Assembly: GCA_003235475.1 (NCBI GenBank)
Contig: QJWC01000094.1
Coordinates: 1-64,000, forward strand
DNA: 64,000 nt
Source: Acidimicrobiia bacterium
Lineage (GTDB): Bacteria > Actinomycetota > Acidimicrobiia > Spongiisociales > UBA5794
Direction of reading: 5' to 3'
Both the position numbers and the translations under genes were made by a program. Each line of letters begins with the position of its first letter. Position 1 is the first letter of the stretch. Of this stretch, positions 1 through 8,617 are shown piece after piece. The notes beneath the pieces are model-generated. The model was given only the letters and a program-made list of their open reading frames with translations, did not search any database and was not told where the DNA came from.

Positions 1-1
1 T

Positions 2-52
2 TCTCCAGTCGACGCGATCGACGTTCTCCTCCACGCCACCAAGCCGCGGTAG
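2..52 (+). CDS. possible C-terminal end of a CDS truncated by the window start (...SPVDAIDVLLHATKPR*)
   Basis: Open frame 2 ending at TAG 50-52; too short to identify. Confidence 0.3.
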   Translation, partial: SPVDAIDVLLHATKPR

Positions 53-70
53 CACTGAGGAGAACTCCAG

Positions 71-144
71 TCGGGCTGGTCAGATTTGAACTGACGACCT
101 CCTGCTCCCAAAGCAGGCGCGCTGCCAAGCTGCGCCACAGCCCG
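71..144 (-). tRNA. tRNA-Pro (TGG anticodon)
   Basis: Cloverleaf on minus strand: acceptor CGGGCTG/CAGCCCG, anticodon loop TTTGGGA, T-arm TCAGTTCAAATCTGA. Confidence 0.93.
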
Positions 145-247
145 AAGATGCCAGACGATACTCCCCCATCCGTCGGACGGGCACTCGCCACCTTTCACTC
201 CAGGGCGATCTGGCGAGTTGACATCGGCGGTGGGTAGGCTCCCGGGC

Positions 248-321
248 GGGCCGCTAGCTCAATTTGGCAGAGCATTCGGCTCTTAACCGACAGGTTCTGG
301 GTTCGAGTCCCAGGCGGCCTA
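248..321 (+). tRNA. tRNA-Lys (CTT anticodon)
   Basis: Acceptor GGGCCGC/GCGGCCT, anticodon loop CTCTTAA, T-arm CTGGGTTCGAGTCCCAG. Confidence 0.93.
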
Positions 322-323
322 CT

Positions 324-349
324 GAAGCCCCCGATCCGTCGGGGGCTTC
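324..349 (+). terminator. hairpin after tRNA-Lys
   Basis: GAAGCCCCCGA-tccg-TCGGGGGCTTC, perfect 11-bp stem; no clear poly-T. Confidence 0.55.
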
Positions 350-381
350 TCCCTGCGTGGCACAATCCACGGCACACACCA

Positions 382-465
382 GCGGGTGTGGCGGAATTGG
401 CAGACGCGCCAGGCTTAGGACCTGGTGCTCGAAAGAGCGTGTCCGTTCGAGTCGGACCACCCGCA
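382..465 (+). tRNA. tRNA-Leu (TAG anticodon)
   Basis: Acceptor GCGGGTG/CACCCGC, anticodon loop CTTAGGA, long variable arm, T-arm with GTTCGAGTC. Confidence 0.92.
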
Positions 466-558
466 CTCACGCATTGAGAAGCATCCCCGACAATGCACAC
501 CCCCCGACGCCGGGGCGCCAGCACTGTATCACCACCGCCCCGCCGGTATTGTGGACAC

Positions 559-1416
559 ATGCGGTCAACGGGCATCGTCGACGTGGACGAGATCCTCGTG
601 CGCGTTCCGTACTTCGCCGATGCCGAGCGATTGACGGTCTCTGAACTCTCCGGCGGCCTCACGAACGTGAACTACCTCTTGAACGCCGACGACGAGCGGT
701 TCGTGGTCAGGCACAGCCGACCGAATGCCACGGCCATCGGCATCGACCGTGCCGTCGAGGCGCAAGCAGTCGAGCGAGCATCCAAAGCCGGGATCGCACC
801 CGAGACCATCGCGTTCCTTCTCCCGGAGGGCCACTCCGTCACCCGGTACGTCGAAACCGTGGCGGAGATCTCGCTCGAGGACGCGAAGGATCTGGATCAC
901 GTCACACGCATGGCGGATCTGTTGCGCCGGATCCACGCCCTCGAGCCGATCAACGGCGACTTCGACCCCTACGCGGACATTGCTCGTTGGAGGTCACAGG
1001 CCGATGAGCGAGGCATCCATTACTCCCAGCTGGCTGCTCGCACCTTCGACCGCGCGCTTCATGTCGGCGATGGTCGGCGCGGCGCGTACGACGCTGTCCT
1101 GTGCCACAACGACCCATACTCCATGAACGTGCTCGACGTCGGCGAGTACCTCCTCATCGACTGGGAGTACGCCGGCATGGGTGACCCGTTCTTCGACCTC
1201 GCAGCAGTCGGGTACCTCCTCGACCCGGCTGGCCGATACCACCTGCTCTCCGAATACTCCGGGGAGCCTTCAGACGTACACATGCGATCACTCGTCGACA
1301 TGATCGTCGTCTTTCTCGCCTGGAACGTCGCGTGGTCCCTCGTACAGATCGACGTGAGCCACATCGATCACGACTACGAGGCATTCGCCGAGGAGCTCCT
1401 CGACCTTCTCCCATGA
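559..1416 (+). CDS. phosphotransferase family (choline/ethanolamine kinase-like)
   Basis: GGLTNVNYLL...FVVRH, CHNDPYSMNVL and LIDWEYAGMGDPFFDLA kinase motifs; ATG 559 chosen within the longer ORF. Confidence 0.85.
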   Translation: MRSTGIVDVDEILVRVPYFADAERLTVSELSGGLTNVNYLLNADDERFVVRHSRPNATAIGIDRAVEAQAVERASKAGIAPETIAFLLPEGHSVTRYVETVAEISLEDAKDLDHVTRMADLLRRIHALEPINGDFDPYADIARWRSQADERGIHYSQLAARTFDRALHVGDGRRGAYDAVLCHNDPYSMNVLDVGEYLLIDWEYAGMGDPFFDLAAVGYLLDPAGRYHLLSEYSGEPSDVHMRSLVDMIVVFLAWNVAWSLVQIDVSHIDHDYEAFAEELLDLLP

Positions 1417-1536
1417 TCTCGGAACCCTTCGTCCCGGTGCCTACCTAGAGCATCCGATTTGTAACTATCTGCGTTTTAGCCCTTGACGAACCTGGTCTGA
1501 GTGCGTAGGAAGGAACCATATCTCCGGAGGTACAGG

Positions 1537-3837
1537 ATGAACCGACGCCGCCGCCTTGTCATCGCGACGATTTTTGCTGTGATGATCCCGATGGCGCCTG
1601 CAGCCGCAGCGCCCGTTCCCGCTCAGGATGCAGCCCCCGGCGCGTTCCACGCGGACAGCAACCGAAACGGCCTGTCGGACTCGCTCGAAGGGCGACTCAA
1701 TGCCGCGCGCGCACAGGACCGCTTCGAGGTGATCGTCACCTGGCGGGGACCAGCGAACGCCGCCGCGGCCCAGAGGGCAGTCGGGCCATTCACGGTCCTC
1801 AAGGAGTTCACGCTGATCGACGGCTTCCTCGCGTCCGTCAATGCCGGTCAGGCGCGTGCGCTCTCCCAGGTGTCCGGGGTGTTCCGCGTTGAGGAGAACT
1901 TCACCGCGCAGGCAACGAACTACGACACCGACCGCGAGTTCGGGACGGAACAATCGCGCACGGATTTCGGGATCGACGGGTCGGGCGTCAAGGTTTGCGT
2001 CGTGGACACCGGGGCTGACCCGAACCACGAGCAGCTCGACTCGAACATCGTTGCATTCCACGACTCGATCAACGGCCTCGCAAATGCGTACGATGATCAG
2101 GGCCACGGAAGCCACGTCGCCGCGACCATTGCGGGCGACGGGACGGGCGGGCCCAACGCGGCCATGTACCAGGGAATCGCACCGGGCGCGTCCCTCTACA
2201 TCGCGAAGGTCCTCGACGGCGGGGGCTCGGGGACAACAGCACAGATCATCGACGGCCTCCAATGGTGCGTGGCCCAAGGCGTCAACATCGTCTCGGCAAG
2301 CCTCGGTGGCGGACCATCCGACGGACAGGATGCACTCGCGCAGGCCTTCGACAACCTCGTCACGGACCATGGCATCACCGCCATCGCAGCTGCCGGAAAC
2401 TCCGGAGATGGCCCCGAGTCGGTCGAAACCCCGGGCGCCGCACCGAACGTGCTGACCGTTGGTGCGTCCTCCAAGATGAAGGACGGCCTGCACCTGGCTC
2501 CGTTCTCGAGCAGGGGCCCGAACCTCGCTGGCCTGATGAAGCCGGACGTCGTGTCTCCGGGTATCGCGGTTGCTTCCGCCCAGGCGAACACGACATCGGG
2601 GTACGTCTACGGCACCGGAACGTCCATGGCCACGCCGTTCACGGCCGGTACGGTCGCGCTCGCGCTGCAACTCGACCCGGGCCTCACCCCCGCGCAGGTC
2701 AAGTCACTCATCACCTCGACCGCACACGACGCGGGAATGCCCGGTGCTGACAACAACTGGGGATCAGGGCTCGTCGACGGATACGGGTTCCTTTCCACGG
2801 TGGCCGGCAGCCCCACGTCCGGGAACTTCCCGAACCACGACCATGTGGCGGATTCGGTCACGAACAATGGCCAGTGGTCGTACACGTTCAACGTCCCGAG
2901 CGAGGCGGCTGGCCAACCGATGGGAATCACGATCCTCATCGACGGCGAAGGGAAGTGCACAGCGTTCATCTTCGGCATCTGCTGGATCTCCGAATGGTCG
3001 CCAGACCTCGATGCTCGTCTGATCGCGCCCGACGGATCCATGTCAGAAAGCCGATGCCCGCTCGAGTTCGATTGCGGGACGACCGGCGTACAGGAGGTCT
3101 TCTACACGACCTCCGCCCAGGCCGGCACCTACACCCTCGAGATCTACCCGTTCGAAGGCACGGGAGGGCCGTTCGACATCGACATCTTCACCGGACTCCC
3201 GGGTGCGAGCCCGCCTGCGAACCAGGCTCCCATGGCCGATGCCGGGCCCAACCAGACGGTTGGTGACTCCGACGGCGCCCCTGGCGAGGCTGTCACCCTG
3301 GACGGCTCCGGCTCGAGCGACCCCGACGGCACCATCGTGTCATGGGACTGGACCGAAGGAGCCACCGCCCTCGGCAGCGGTGAAACCCTCGGCGTGAACC
3401 TCGGAGACGGCGTCCACACCATCACCCTCACGGTGACGGACAACCTCGGCGCCACCGACACCGACACCGTGACCGTCACCGTGGAGGCGCCACCCGCGCC
3501 AGCCTTCAGCGTCCACGTCGGGGACCTCGACGTCTCGACGTTGACCCTCCCGAAGAACCGGTGGAGCGCAAGCGCGACGGTCACCGTTCACGATCAGGAC
3601 GGTGCGGTCGTTTCCGGCGCCGACGTCACGTTCAGCCTGAGTACCGGCGAAACCGTGTCGTGCACGACCAACGCGGTCGGTGTGTGCACCGTCTCGTCCC
3701 CGGAGTTGAAGAAGGGCACGAAGAGCGTGATCTTCACGGTCACCGATGTGGTCGCCTCCGAGGCCTACAACCCGGGCAGCAACCACGACCCCGATGGTGA
3801 CAGCAACGGGACGTCGATCACGGCGACGCAGCCATAG
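1537..3837 (+). CDS. secreted subtilisin-like S8 serine protease with PKD domain and C-terminal Ig/Big-like domain
   Basis: Signal peptide MNRRRRLVIATIFAVMIPMAPAAAA; catalytic VVDTGAD, GHGSHVA, GTSMATP; PKD NQAPMADAGPNQTV; SD ggagg before ATG 1537. Confidence 0.93.
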   Translation: MNRRRRLVIATIFAVMIPMAPAAAAPVPAQDAAPGAFHADSNRNGLSDSLEGRLNAARAQDRFEVIVTWRGPANAAAAQRAVGPFTVLKEFTLIDGFLASVNAGQARALSQVSGVFRVEENFTAQATNYDTDREFGTEQSRTDFGIDGSGVKVCVVDTGADPNHEQLDSNIVAFHDSINGLANAYDDQGHGSHVAATIAGDGTGGPNAAMYQGIAPGASLYIAKVLDGGGSGTTAQIIDGLQWCVAQGVNIVSASLGGGPSDGQDALAQAFDNLVTDHGITAIAAAGNSGDGPESVETPGAAPNVLTVGASSKMKDGLHLAPFSSRGPNLAGLMKPDVVSPGIAVASAQANTTSGYVYGTGTSMATPFTAGTVALALQLDPGLTPAQVKSLITSTAHDAGMPGADNNWGSGLVDGYGFLSTVAGSPTSGNFPNHDHVADSVTNNGQWSYTFNVPSEAAGQPMGITILIDGEGKCTAFIFGICWISEWSPDLDARLIAPDGSMSESRCPLEFDCGTTGVQEVFYTTSAQAGTYTLEIYPFEGTGGPFDIDIFTGLPGASPPANQAPMADAGPNQTVGDSDGAPGEAVTLDGSGSSDPDGTIVSWDWTEGATALGSGETLGVNLGDGVHTITLTVTDNLGATDTDTVTVTVEAPPAPAFSVHVGDLDVSTLTLPKNRWSASATVTVHDQDGAVVSGADVTFSLSTGETVSCTTNAVGVCTVSSPELKKGTKSVIFTVTDVVASEAYNPGSNHDPDGDSNGTSITATQP

Positions 3838-3843
3838 ACACCA

Positions 3844-3879
3844 GTCACCCACGGCTCTGGATCCAGGGCCGTGGGTGAC
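3844..3879. terminator. bidirectional hairpin between convergent genes
   Basis: GTCACCCACGGC...GCCGTGGGTGAC, perfect 12-bp stem between stop codons at 3837 and 3881. Confidence 0.7.
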
Positions 3880-3880
3880 G

Positions 3881-5173
3881 TCAGTCAACCGGCTCGCGGG
3901 GCGAGTCCCACTCGAAGTACGTGTCGTACCCGATGAGGGCCTTCACCGCAGCGGCCGCTCCTTGTACGGTCGGCGCCGCACCCCACGCATCGACTGCTTC
4001 AGCCGTGGGCTGATCCGCCATCCGAATTGCACCCAGCATCTTCTTGTCGCCCGGCACCCACCTTCGGCGATCGACGAACCACAGATACATCGACTCCTGA
4101 ATCGCCGCTCCACACAGGGCAAGCGCGGTCGCTGGATCTCGGGACTCCACGTCCCTCGCGTTGTCGAGCAGATCGGTCGTCAGGTATTTGCGCAAAGTGA
4201 CAACTTCAGCGGGGACCTTCGGACCGGCATCGCGGACCGCCTTCGCCTTCTCCCTCAGACCGGCGAAGACGCCGTCGGTGTCGCGAAGGATCACAGCGTC
4301 GCCGACGAGTCCGAGCGTTGGGGCCTTGCCGGATTCGGCCTCGGTCGAGAAGTAGCCGGGCACGCGTCGCGCAGGGTTGAAGAACATTTCGCACGCAACG
4401 CCATTGAACACGCGGGATTGGCGCTGGCGATGGTCGCCCTCGATGATGATGTAGATATCGAGATCGCTGTTCGGATCCCCGTCGCCTCTCGACAAGCTGC
4501 CTGAAAGGCCGATCGCGAGCGCGCGGTCAGAACGCGTATCGATGTAGGCGATCGCCTCGTCGAGAGCGGTGTCGTACGGCTCCCCCATCTCGGGCCGCCT
4601 CAGGCGCTCCGCCAACGCCCTGATCGCTCGGCCACGATGGCTCATCTCGTTCTTCGCACCAGGACCGATCTCCGCGAGCGTCCGACTTTCGACCTCGAAG
4701 ATGGGGTCATAGCCGAATCCGCCCCCGCCGCGCGCCTCGGTTGCAATCGAGCCGACAAGCTCCCCGTGCACGACGATCTCGTCGCCTTCGGGCGTCACCA
4801 GCGCAATCGCCGTTCGGAACCGCGCACGACGGTCGGGCACGCCCTGTAACTCGCGCAACATCTTCGCCACGTTCTCCGCGTAGGTCGCGTGCTCGCCTGC
4901 ATACCTCGCCGTGTGAACACCGGGGGCTCCCCCGAGTGCCGTGACCTCGAGGCCGGTGTCATCTGCAATCGCAGCAACGCCCGTCGCCTCCACGACGGCA
5001 CGCGCCTTGAGCAGCGCATTCCCCGCAAGCGTGTCCTCGGTTTCCTCGACATCGTCCCACTCGAGCCCACGCACGACCTCGATTGGATGATCGAGGTCAG
5101 CGAGCACGGATTCGATCTCGCGGATCTTGTCGGCGTTCTTTGACGCGACAACGACGCGCGAGGGGCGCTTCAC
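3881..5173 (-). CDS. rdgB: RdgB/HAM1-type non-canonical purine NTP pyrophosphatase fused to a C-terminal pol-beta-superfamily nucleotidyltransferase domain
   Basis: N-terminus VVASKNADKIREIESVL, ADDTGLEV, GYDPIF, MSHRGRA (HAM1); C-terminus GLSGSLSRGDGDPNSDLDIYIII (GS-xn-DxD nucleotidyltransferase). GTG 5173 overlaps rph stop (GTGA). Confidence 0.88.
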   Translation of the reverse strand: MKRPSRVVVASKNADKIREIESVLADLDHPIEVVRGLEWDDVEETEDTLAGNALLKARAVVEATGVAAIADDTGLEVTALGGAPGVHTARYAGEHATYAENVAKMLRELQGVPDRRARFRTAIALVTPEGDEIVVHGELVGSIATEARGGGGFGYDPIFEVESRTLAEIGPGAKNEMSHRGRAIRALAERLRRPEMGEPYDTALDEAIAYIDTRSDRALAIGLSGSLSRGDGDPNSDLDIYIIIEGDHRQRQSRVFNGVACEMFFNPARRVPGYFSTEAESGKAPTLGLVGDAVILRDTDGVFAGLREKAKAVRDAGPKVPAEVVTLRKYLTTDLLDNARDVESRDPATALALCGAAIQESMYLWFVDRRRWVPGDKKMLGAIRMADQPTAEAVDAWGAAPTVQGAAAAVKALIGYDTYFEWDSPREPVD

Positions 5174-5868
5174 AACCTCGATCCGTTCTGAATGCCGACG
5201 AGCTCCTGGATGCCCTTCCATGCGACATCGAGCATCTCGTCGAGCATCTCCCTGCTGAACGGATCTCCCTCGGCGGTTCCCTGCACCTCGATGAGATCGC
5301 CGTCGCCTGTCATCACGATGTTGGCGTCGACATCCACAGCGACATCCTCTTCGTAGTCGAGGTCGAGCAACGCGGCGCCTTCCTGCACGCCGACGGAGAT
5401 CGCCGCGATGTTCCGGATCATCGGGCTCTCGCTGAGCGTCCCCTGCTCGACGAGGGCATCGAACGCATCAGCGAGCGCGATCCACGCCCCGGTGATCGAT
5501 GCCGTCCTCGTCCCGCCATCGGCCTGGAGGACGTCACAGTCGATGCGCGCCGTCAGTGGGCCCATTGCCTTCATGTCGACGGCGGCTCGCAGCGAGCGTC
5601 CGATCAGACGCTGGATCTCCTTCGTGCGACCCCCGCTGACCGAAGAGCGCCTGATCCGCTGCGGACTCGACCCCGGCAACATCGCGTACTCGGCCGTCAC
5701 CCAGCCCTCGCCCTTCTCGCGCATCCACGGCGGAACCTCGTCATCGATGGACACGGTGCACAACACGCGGGTACGGCCCATCTCGATCAATACGGACCCC
5801 GGCGTCATCTCCGTGTAGCCGCGAGTGACCTTGACGGTTCGCAGCGCGTCTGTCGGGCGTTGTCTCAT
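5170..5868 (-). CDS. rph: ribonuclease PH
   Basis: MRQRPTDALRTVKVTRGYTEMTPGSVLIEMGRTRVLCTVSI, RSLRAAVD, DCDVLQADGGTRTASITGA; ATGA overlap with upstream gene. Confidence 0.96.
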   Translation of the reverse strand: MRQRPTDALRTVKVTRGYTEMTPGSVLIEMGRTRVLCTVSIDDEVPPWMREKGEGWVTAEYAMLPGSSPQRIRRSSVSGGRTKEIQRLIGRSLRAAVDMKAMGPLTARIDCDVLQADGGTRTASITGAWIALADAFDALVEQGTLSESPMIRNIAAISVGVQEGAALLDLDYEEDVAVDVDANIVMTGDGDLIEVQGTAEGDPFSREMLDEMLDVAWKGIQELVGIQNGSRL

Positions 5869-6644
5869 GCTCTCTCCGATGGTTGAAGGTTCCACACCGA
5901 GCCGGGCTCGGCATAGCCGACCGGGCCCGCGAACGCCGCGCTTGCCTCATCGAGGCTCCGTGCAACATCCCAATTCGCCCGCATGTGCGTGATCACCAAT
6001 TCAAACACTCCCGCGATCGCTGCGATCTCGCCCGCTTCCTGCGCCGTCAGATGGTGGCCGTACGTGCGCTCATCCCGCAGCCCAAGCATCGAGGCCTCGC
6101 AGAGGAGAAGTGACGCACCCGTTGCAAGCGTGATCAGATCTCCTCCCGGCCCCGTGTCCCCGCTGTACGCGAGTACCGCTCCGTCCGCCTCGATGCGCGT
6201 CACGAGTGCGGGCACGGGATGAATCGCCTGACCGAACACCATCTCGAATCCGCCAACCGACACCTCGTCCCCCGGTCCCACCTCCGTGAACGCAAGGACG
6301 TCGTGGAATACGTGCCCCTCGTCCGCACGCGCAAACGCCGCGAAGTGATCCTTGGTCCCGACGGGCGCGAACACGGGGATGGCATCTGCCGTCACGCCCG
6401 CATACGCAAGGTACGCAAACAGGCCGAGGAGGTCCGCGCAGTGGTCGACGTGGGTATGTGACAAGACAACCGCATCGAGCTGGGAGGGTTCAACGACCTT
6501 CGCCAACTCCATGAAAGTGCCGGGCCCCGCATCCATCCACAGCGTCGCGCCGAGTGCTTCGACCAGGTATCCCGATGCGGGATTCCCGGGTGCAGGTGAC
6601 GCACCGTTCGACCCGAGGACGGTCAGCTTCACGGCCCCCACCAT
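5865..6644 (-). CDS. MBL-fold metallo-hydrolase (Rv1339-like, upstream of rph)
   Basis: MKLTVLGSNGASPAPGNPASGYLVE, SHTHVDHCADL metal-binding motif; synteny with rph and rdgB. Confidence 0.88.
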   Translation of the reverse strand: MVGAVKLTVLGSNGASPAPGNPASGYLVEALGATLWMDAGPGTFMELAKVVEPSQLDAVVLSHTHVDHCADLLGLFAYLAYAGVTADAIPVFAPVGTKDHFAAFARADEGHVFHDVLAFTEVGPGDEVSVGGFEMVFGQAIHPVPALVTRIEADGAVLAYSGDTGPGGDLITLATGASLLLCEASMLGLRDERTYGHHLTAQEAGEIAAIAGVFELVITHMRANWDVARSLDEASAAFAGPVGYAEPGSVWNLQPSERA

Positions 6645-6910
6645 CCCGCGAGGGCACCTCCGCCGATGATGCCAAGCCAGAGTACCGAGGCGATGATCCC
6701 GGCGAAGGTTGGCATCATGAAGTTCGAGCGGTACCGCCTCCACGACCACCACGCGAGAACGGCCGATGCCACGAGCAGAGCCACCACCACGGCATAGGGC
6801 GCGATCGGGAACGAAATGATGATCATGAGTGCCGCGAATGCCTGAAGGCCACCTCCCACATATCCGAAGAGCGACCGGTACGCCTCTCGGGTGTGTTCTG
6901 AGCGGGCCAT
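6629..6910 (-). CDS. small membrane protein, unknown function
   Basis: MARSEHTREAYRSLFGYVGGGLQAFAALMIIISFPIAPYAVVVALL...; three predicted TM stretches. Confidence 0.7.
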   Translation of the reverse strand: MARSEHTREAYRSLFGYVGGGLQAFAALMIIISFPIAPYAVVVALLVASAVLAWWSWRRYRSNFMMPTFAGIIASVLWLGIIGGGALAGWWGP

Positions 6911-6920
6911 CGCGGCGAGT

Positions 6921-7529
6921 CTACGAGACGACCGAAACCCAGACCTCGGACGGTTCCCCGTCGACGATGCGGAAGGCACGAACGGTCTGGCGCGTCCCCT
7001 CGACAGGCCCAACGATGAAGTGGAGCCAGCCGGGATCAGCCCCTCCCCTGATGTCGGCCTCTGACGGAACGGGTTCCGTCCGGACGTGGCTGTGGAACAC
7101 GCCGCCGACGGTCCAACCGAGGCGTTCACCGAACCTCAGCGCGCCGAAGTGCTCTGACGGATCGATGGTGAAGCGATGCCCGGACCCGTCGACGTTCGTG
7201 AGACAACACACGAAGGCCGGGGCATCGCCTTCGAACAGCACGAGGCCGCACGCCTCAGCCGGATGACCAGCGACGGCATGTGTGAACATCGCATCGAGGA
7301 GGGGCCTGCGAACGACGACGCGCTCCACGCCAAGACTGGTTAGGGCGTCGTCGACGTCTCCGTCCGCGACGACAACGCGAACGCCGTACCGCCGATAGAA
7401 ACCGGGGTTGAGCCCGCCCTCATCGTCGGCGACGACGCGGGATGCGATGTCGTCGGCAGCGAGCCGCGCCCGCGCGATGTCCGCTTCGGATCGAGTCGCG
7501 AACGTCGCGACCGTGACGTCGCTCGTCAT
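6921..7529 (-). CDS. DUF2007-like N-terminus fused to JAMM/Mov34 metalloprotease domain
   Basis: VATFATRSEADIARARLAADDI...; JAMM: E in PAEACGLVLFEG, HSHVRTEPVPSEADIRGG (HxH-x7-S-x2-D). Confidence 0.82.
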   Translation of the reverse strand: MTSDVTVATFATRSEADIARARLAADDIASRVVADDEGGLNPGFYRRYGVRVVVADGDVDDALTSLGVERVVVRRPLLDAMFTHAVAGHPAEACGLVLFEGDAPAFVCCLTNVDGSGHRFTIDPSEHFGALRFGERLGWTVGGVFHSHVRTEPVPSEADIRGGADPGWLHFIVGPVEGTRQTVRAFRIVDGEPSEVWVSVVS

Positions 7530-8314
7530 CCCGTCGATTCTGCAGCGACCCTACGGACGTGGGCGACAAGGCTCGCCTCTCCGTCGGCGACATCGTCAGG
7601 CAACTCCCCTCGCCCCCACAACCACCGGTCCATCGTGACCGGGTCGGTGGAGATCGTCAGATCGGGGTCGCTGCCGGTGACGATCATGAACGTGTCGAGG
7701 GCGTCGTAGGTCCGGCCGGACCACGGCGACGTCCCGCCGAACGTCGCGGTCGCGAGATTCCACTCCCTGTCCCCGATGTCGATCGCGATCACCTTGTCGC
7801 CGGGCGTCACCGTGCCCCACGGCGGAGCGCCGGTCATCATCTCCTCGATGATCTCCCCCACGCCGTCCGCGCACAGCTCAGCATCGAGCGGTGACACGGA
7901 ACCCGCGGCAAGCTCCCCATCAACGCGGTGGATCAACGTCTCGTGCGCCATCCTTCGGACCCACCACGAAGCCGGGTGGTCGTGGAGGCACCACGTGTAC
8001 GTCGGGAGCGAGAGGTCGGCGTTTCGAAAGACCCTCAGCATCTCGACGACACCGTCCTCGAGCCATCCCGCGAGGTCGTCCACTGGTTCGTCCGGTGCGT
8101 CCTTCCACGTCGGCGAATCCTCGACGTAGCGGCCAACCACCGTCTCCGTCTTGTGCCTGTGGACCATGCCTGTGTGGATCGCCAGATCCTGCACCACCCA
8201 TTCCGGACAGGAGGGCACGTCCGCAGCTGGGCCAGCGGCGCGGATGGCCGCAGCGAGAAGCGCTGCGTCGGCTTCGATGTGCGCCATGTAGGTCAGATCG
8301 TCCATGACCTGCAC
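7526..8314 (-). CDS. TIGR03083-type maleylpyruvate isomerase family / mycothiol-dependent enzyme-like protein
   Basis: CPEWVVQDLAIHTGMVHR, HETLIHRVD, typical actinobacterial TIGR03083 layout. Confidence 0.82.
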   Translation of the reverse strand: MQVMDDLTYMAHIEADAALLAAAIRAAGPAADVPSCPEWVVQDLAIHTGMVHRHKTETVVGRYVEDSPTWKDAPDEPVDDLAGWLEDGVVEMLRVFRNADLSLPTYTWCLHDHPASWWVRRMAHETLIHRVDGELAAGSVSPLDAELCADGVGEIIEEMMTGAPPWGTVTPGDKVIAIDIGDREWNLATATFGGTSPWSGRTYDALDTFMIVTGSDPDLTISTDPVTMDRWLWGRGELPDDVADGEASLVAHVRRVAAESTG

Positions 8315-8342
8315 ACTAGGGCGAGAGGGTGAGGGCGCGTAA

Positions 8343-8489
8343 GAACCCGGAGCGCCTTCGCTGGTTTCAGCGCCGCACGGGACCTTCGTGCGGGTCTCCG
8401 GGTTCCGGTGGTCCGAGTTGAAGTCGCCACCTACCTCTTCGAAGAGGAGCGCAACCTCAGGTTGTCGGTCGCGCTAGCGCTCGACCACC
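8343..8489 (+). ncRNA. candidate structured RNA / leader element (strand uncertain)
   Basis: Nested perfect stems: 8343-8352/8396-8405, 8359-8363/8368-8372, 8373-8379/8387-8393, 8407-8413/8483-8489, 8434-8438/8443-8447, 8452-8456/8460-8464. Confidence 0.4.
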
Positions 8490-8617
8490 TCCGGGGTCCT
8501 CAAAAGACTTTCATACATTGCTGGACCACCTCCTCTCTCCGGACCGCCATCATGGCACGAGATTCGGCGGTTGTCACGCATGTACGCTGGCAATTTCGGG
8601 AGCAGCGCGGAGGGCGT

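Noticed and set aside
8400-8420. T-box-like GGTGGTCCG upstream of the YbaK-like gene
   Set aside because: Does not match UGGNACCGCG, lies about 200 nt from the start codon, and no Stem I consensus was found.
8407-8431. selC-like anticodon loop (minus strand CGA-CTTCAAC-TCG, UCA anticodon)
   Set aside because: Only 3 bp of anticodon stem, no acceptable acceptor/T-arm, and no selA/selB or selenoprotein gene in the window; treated as part of the structured element.
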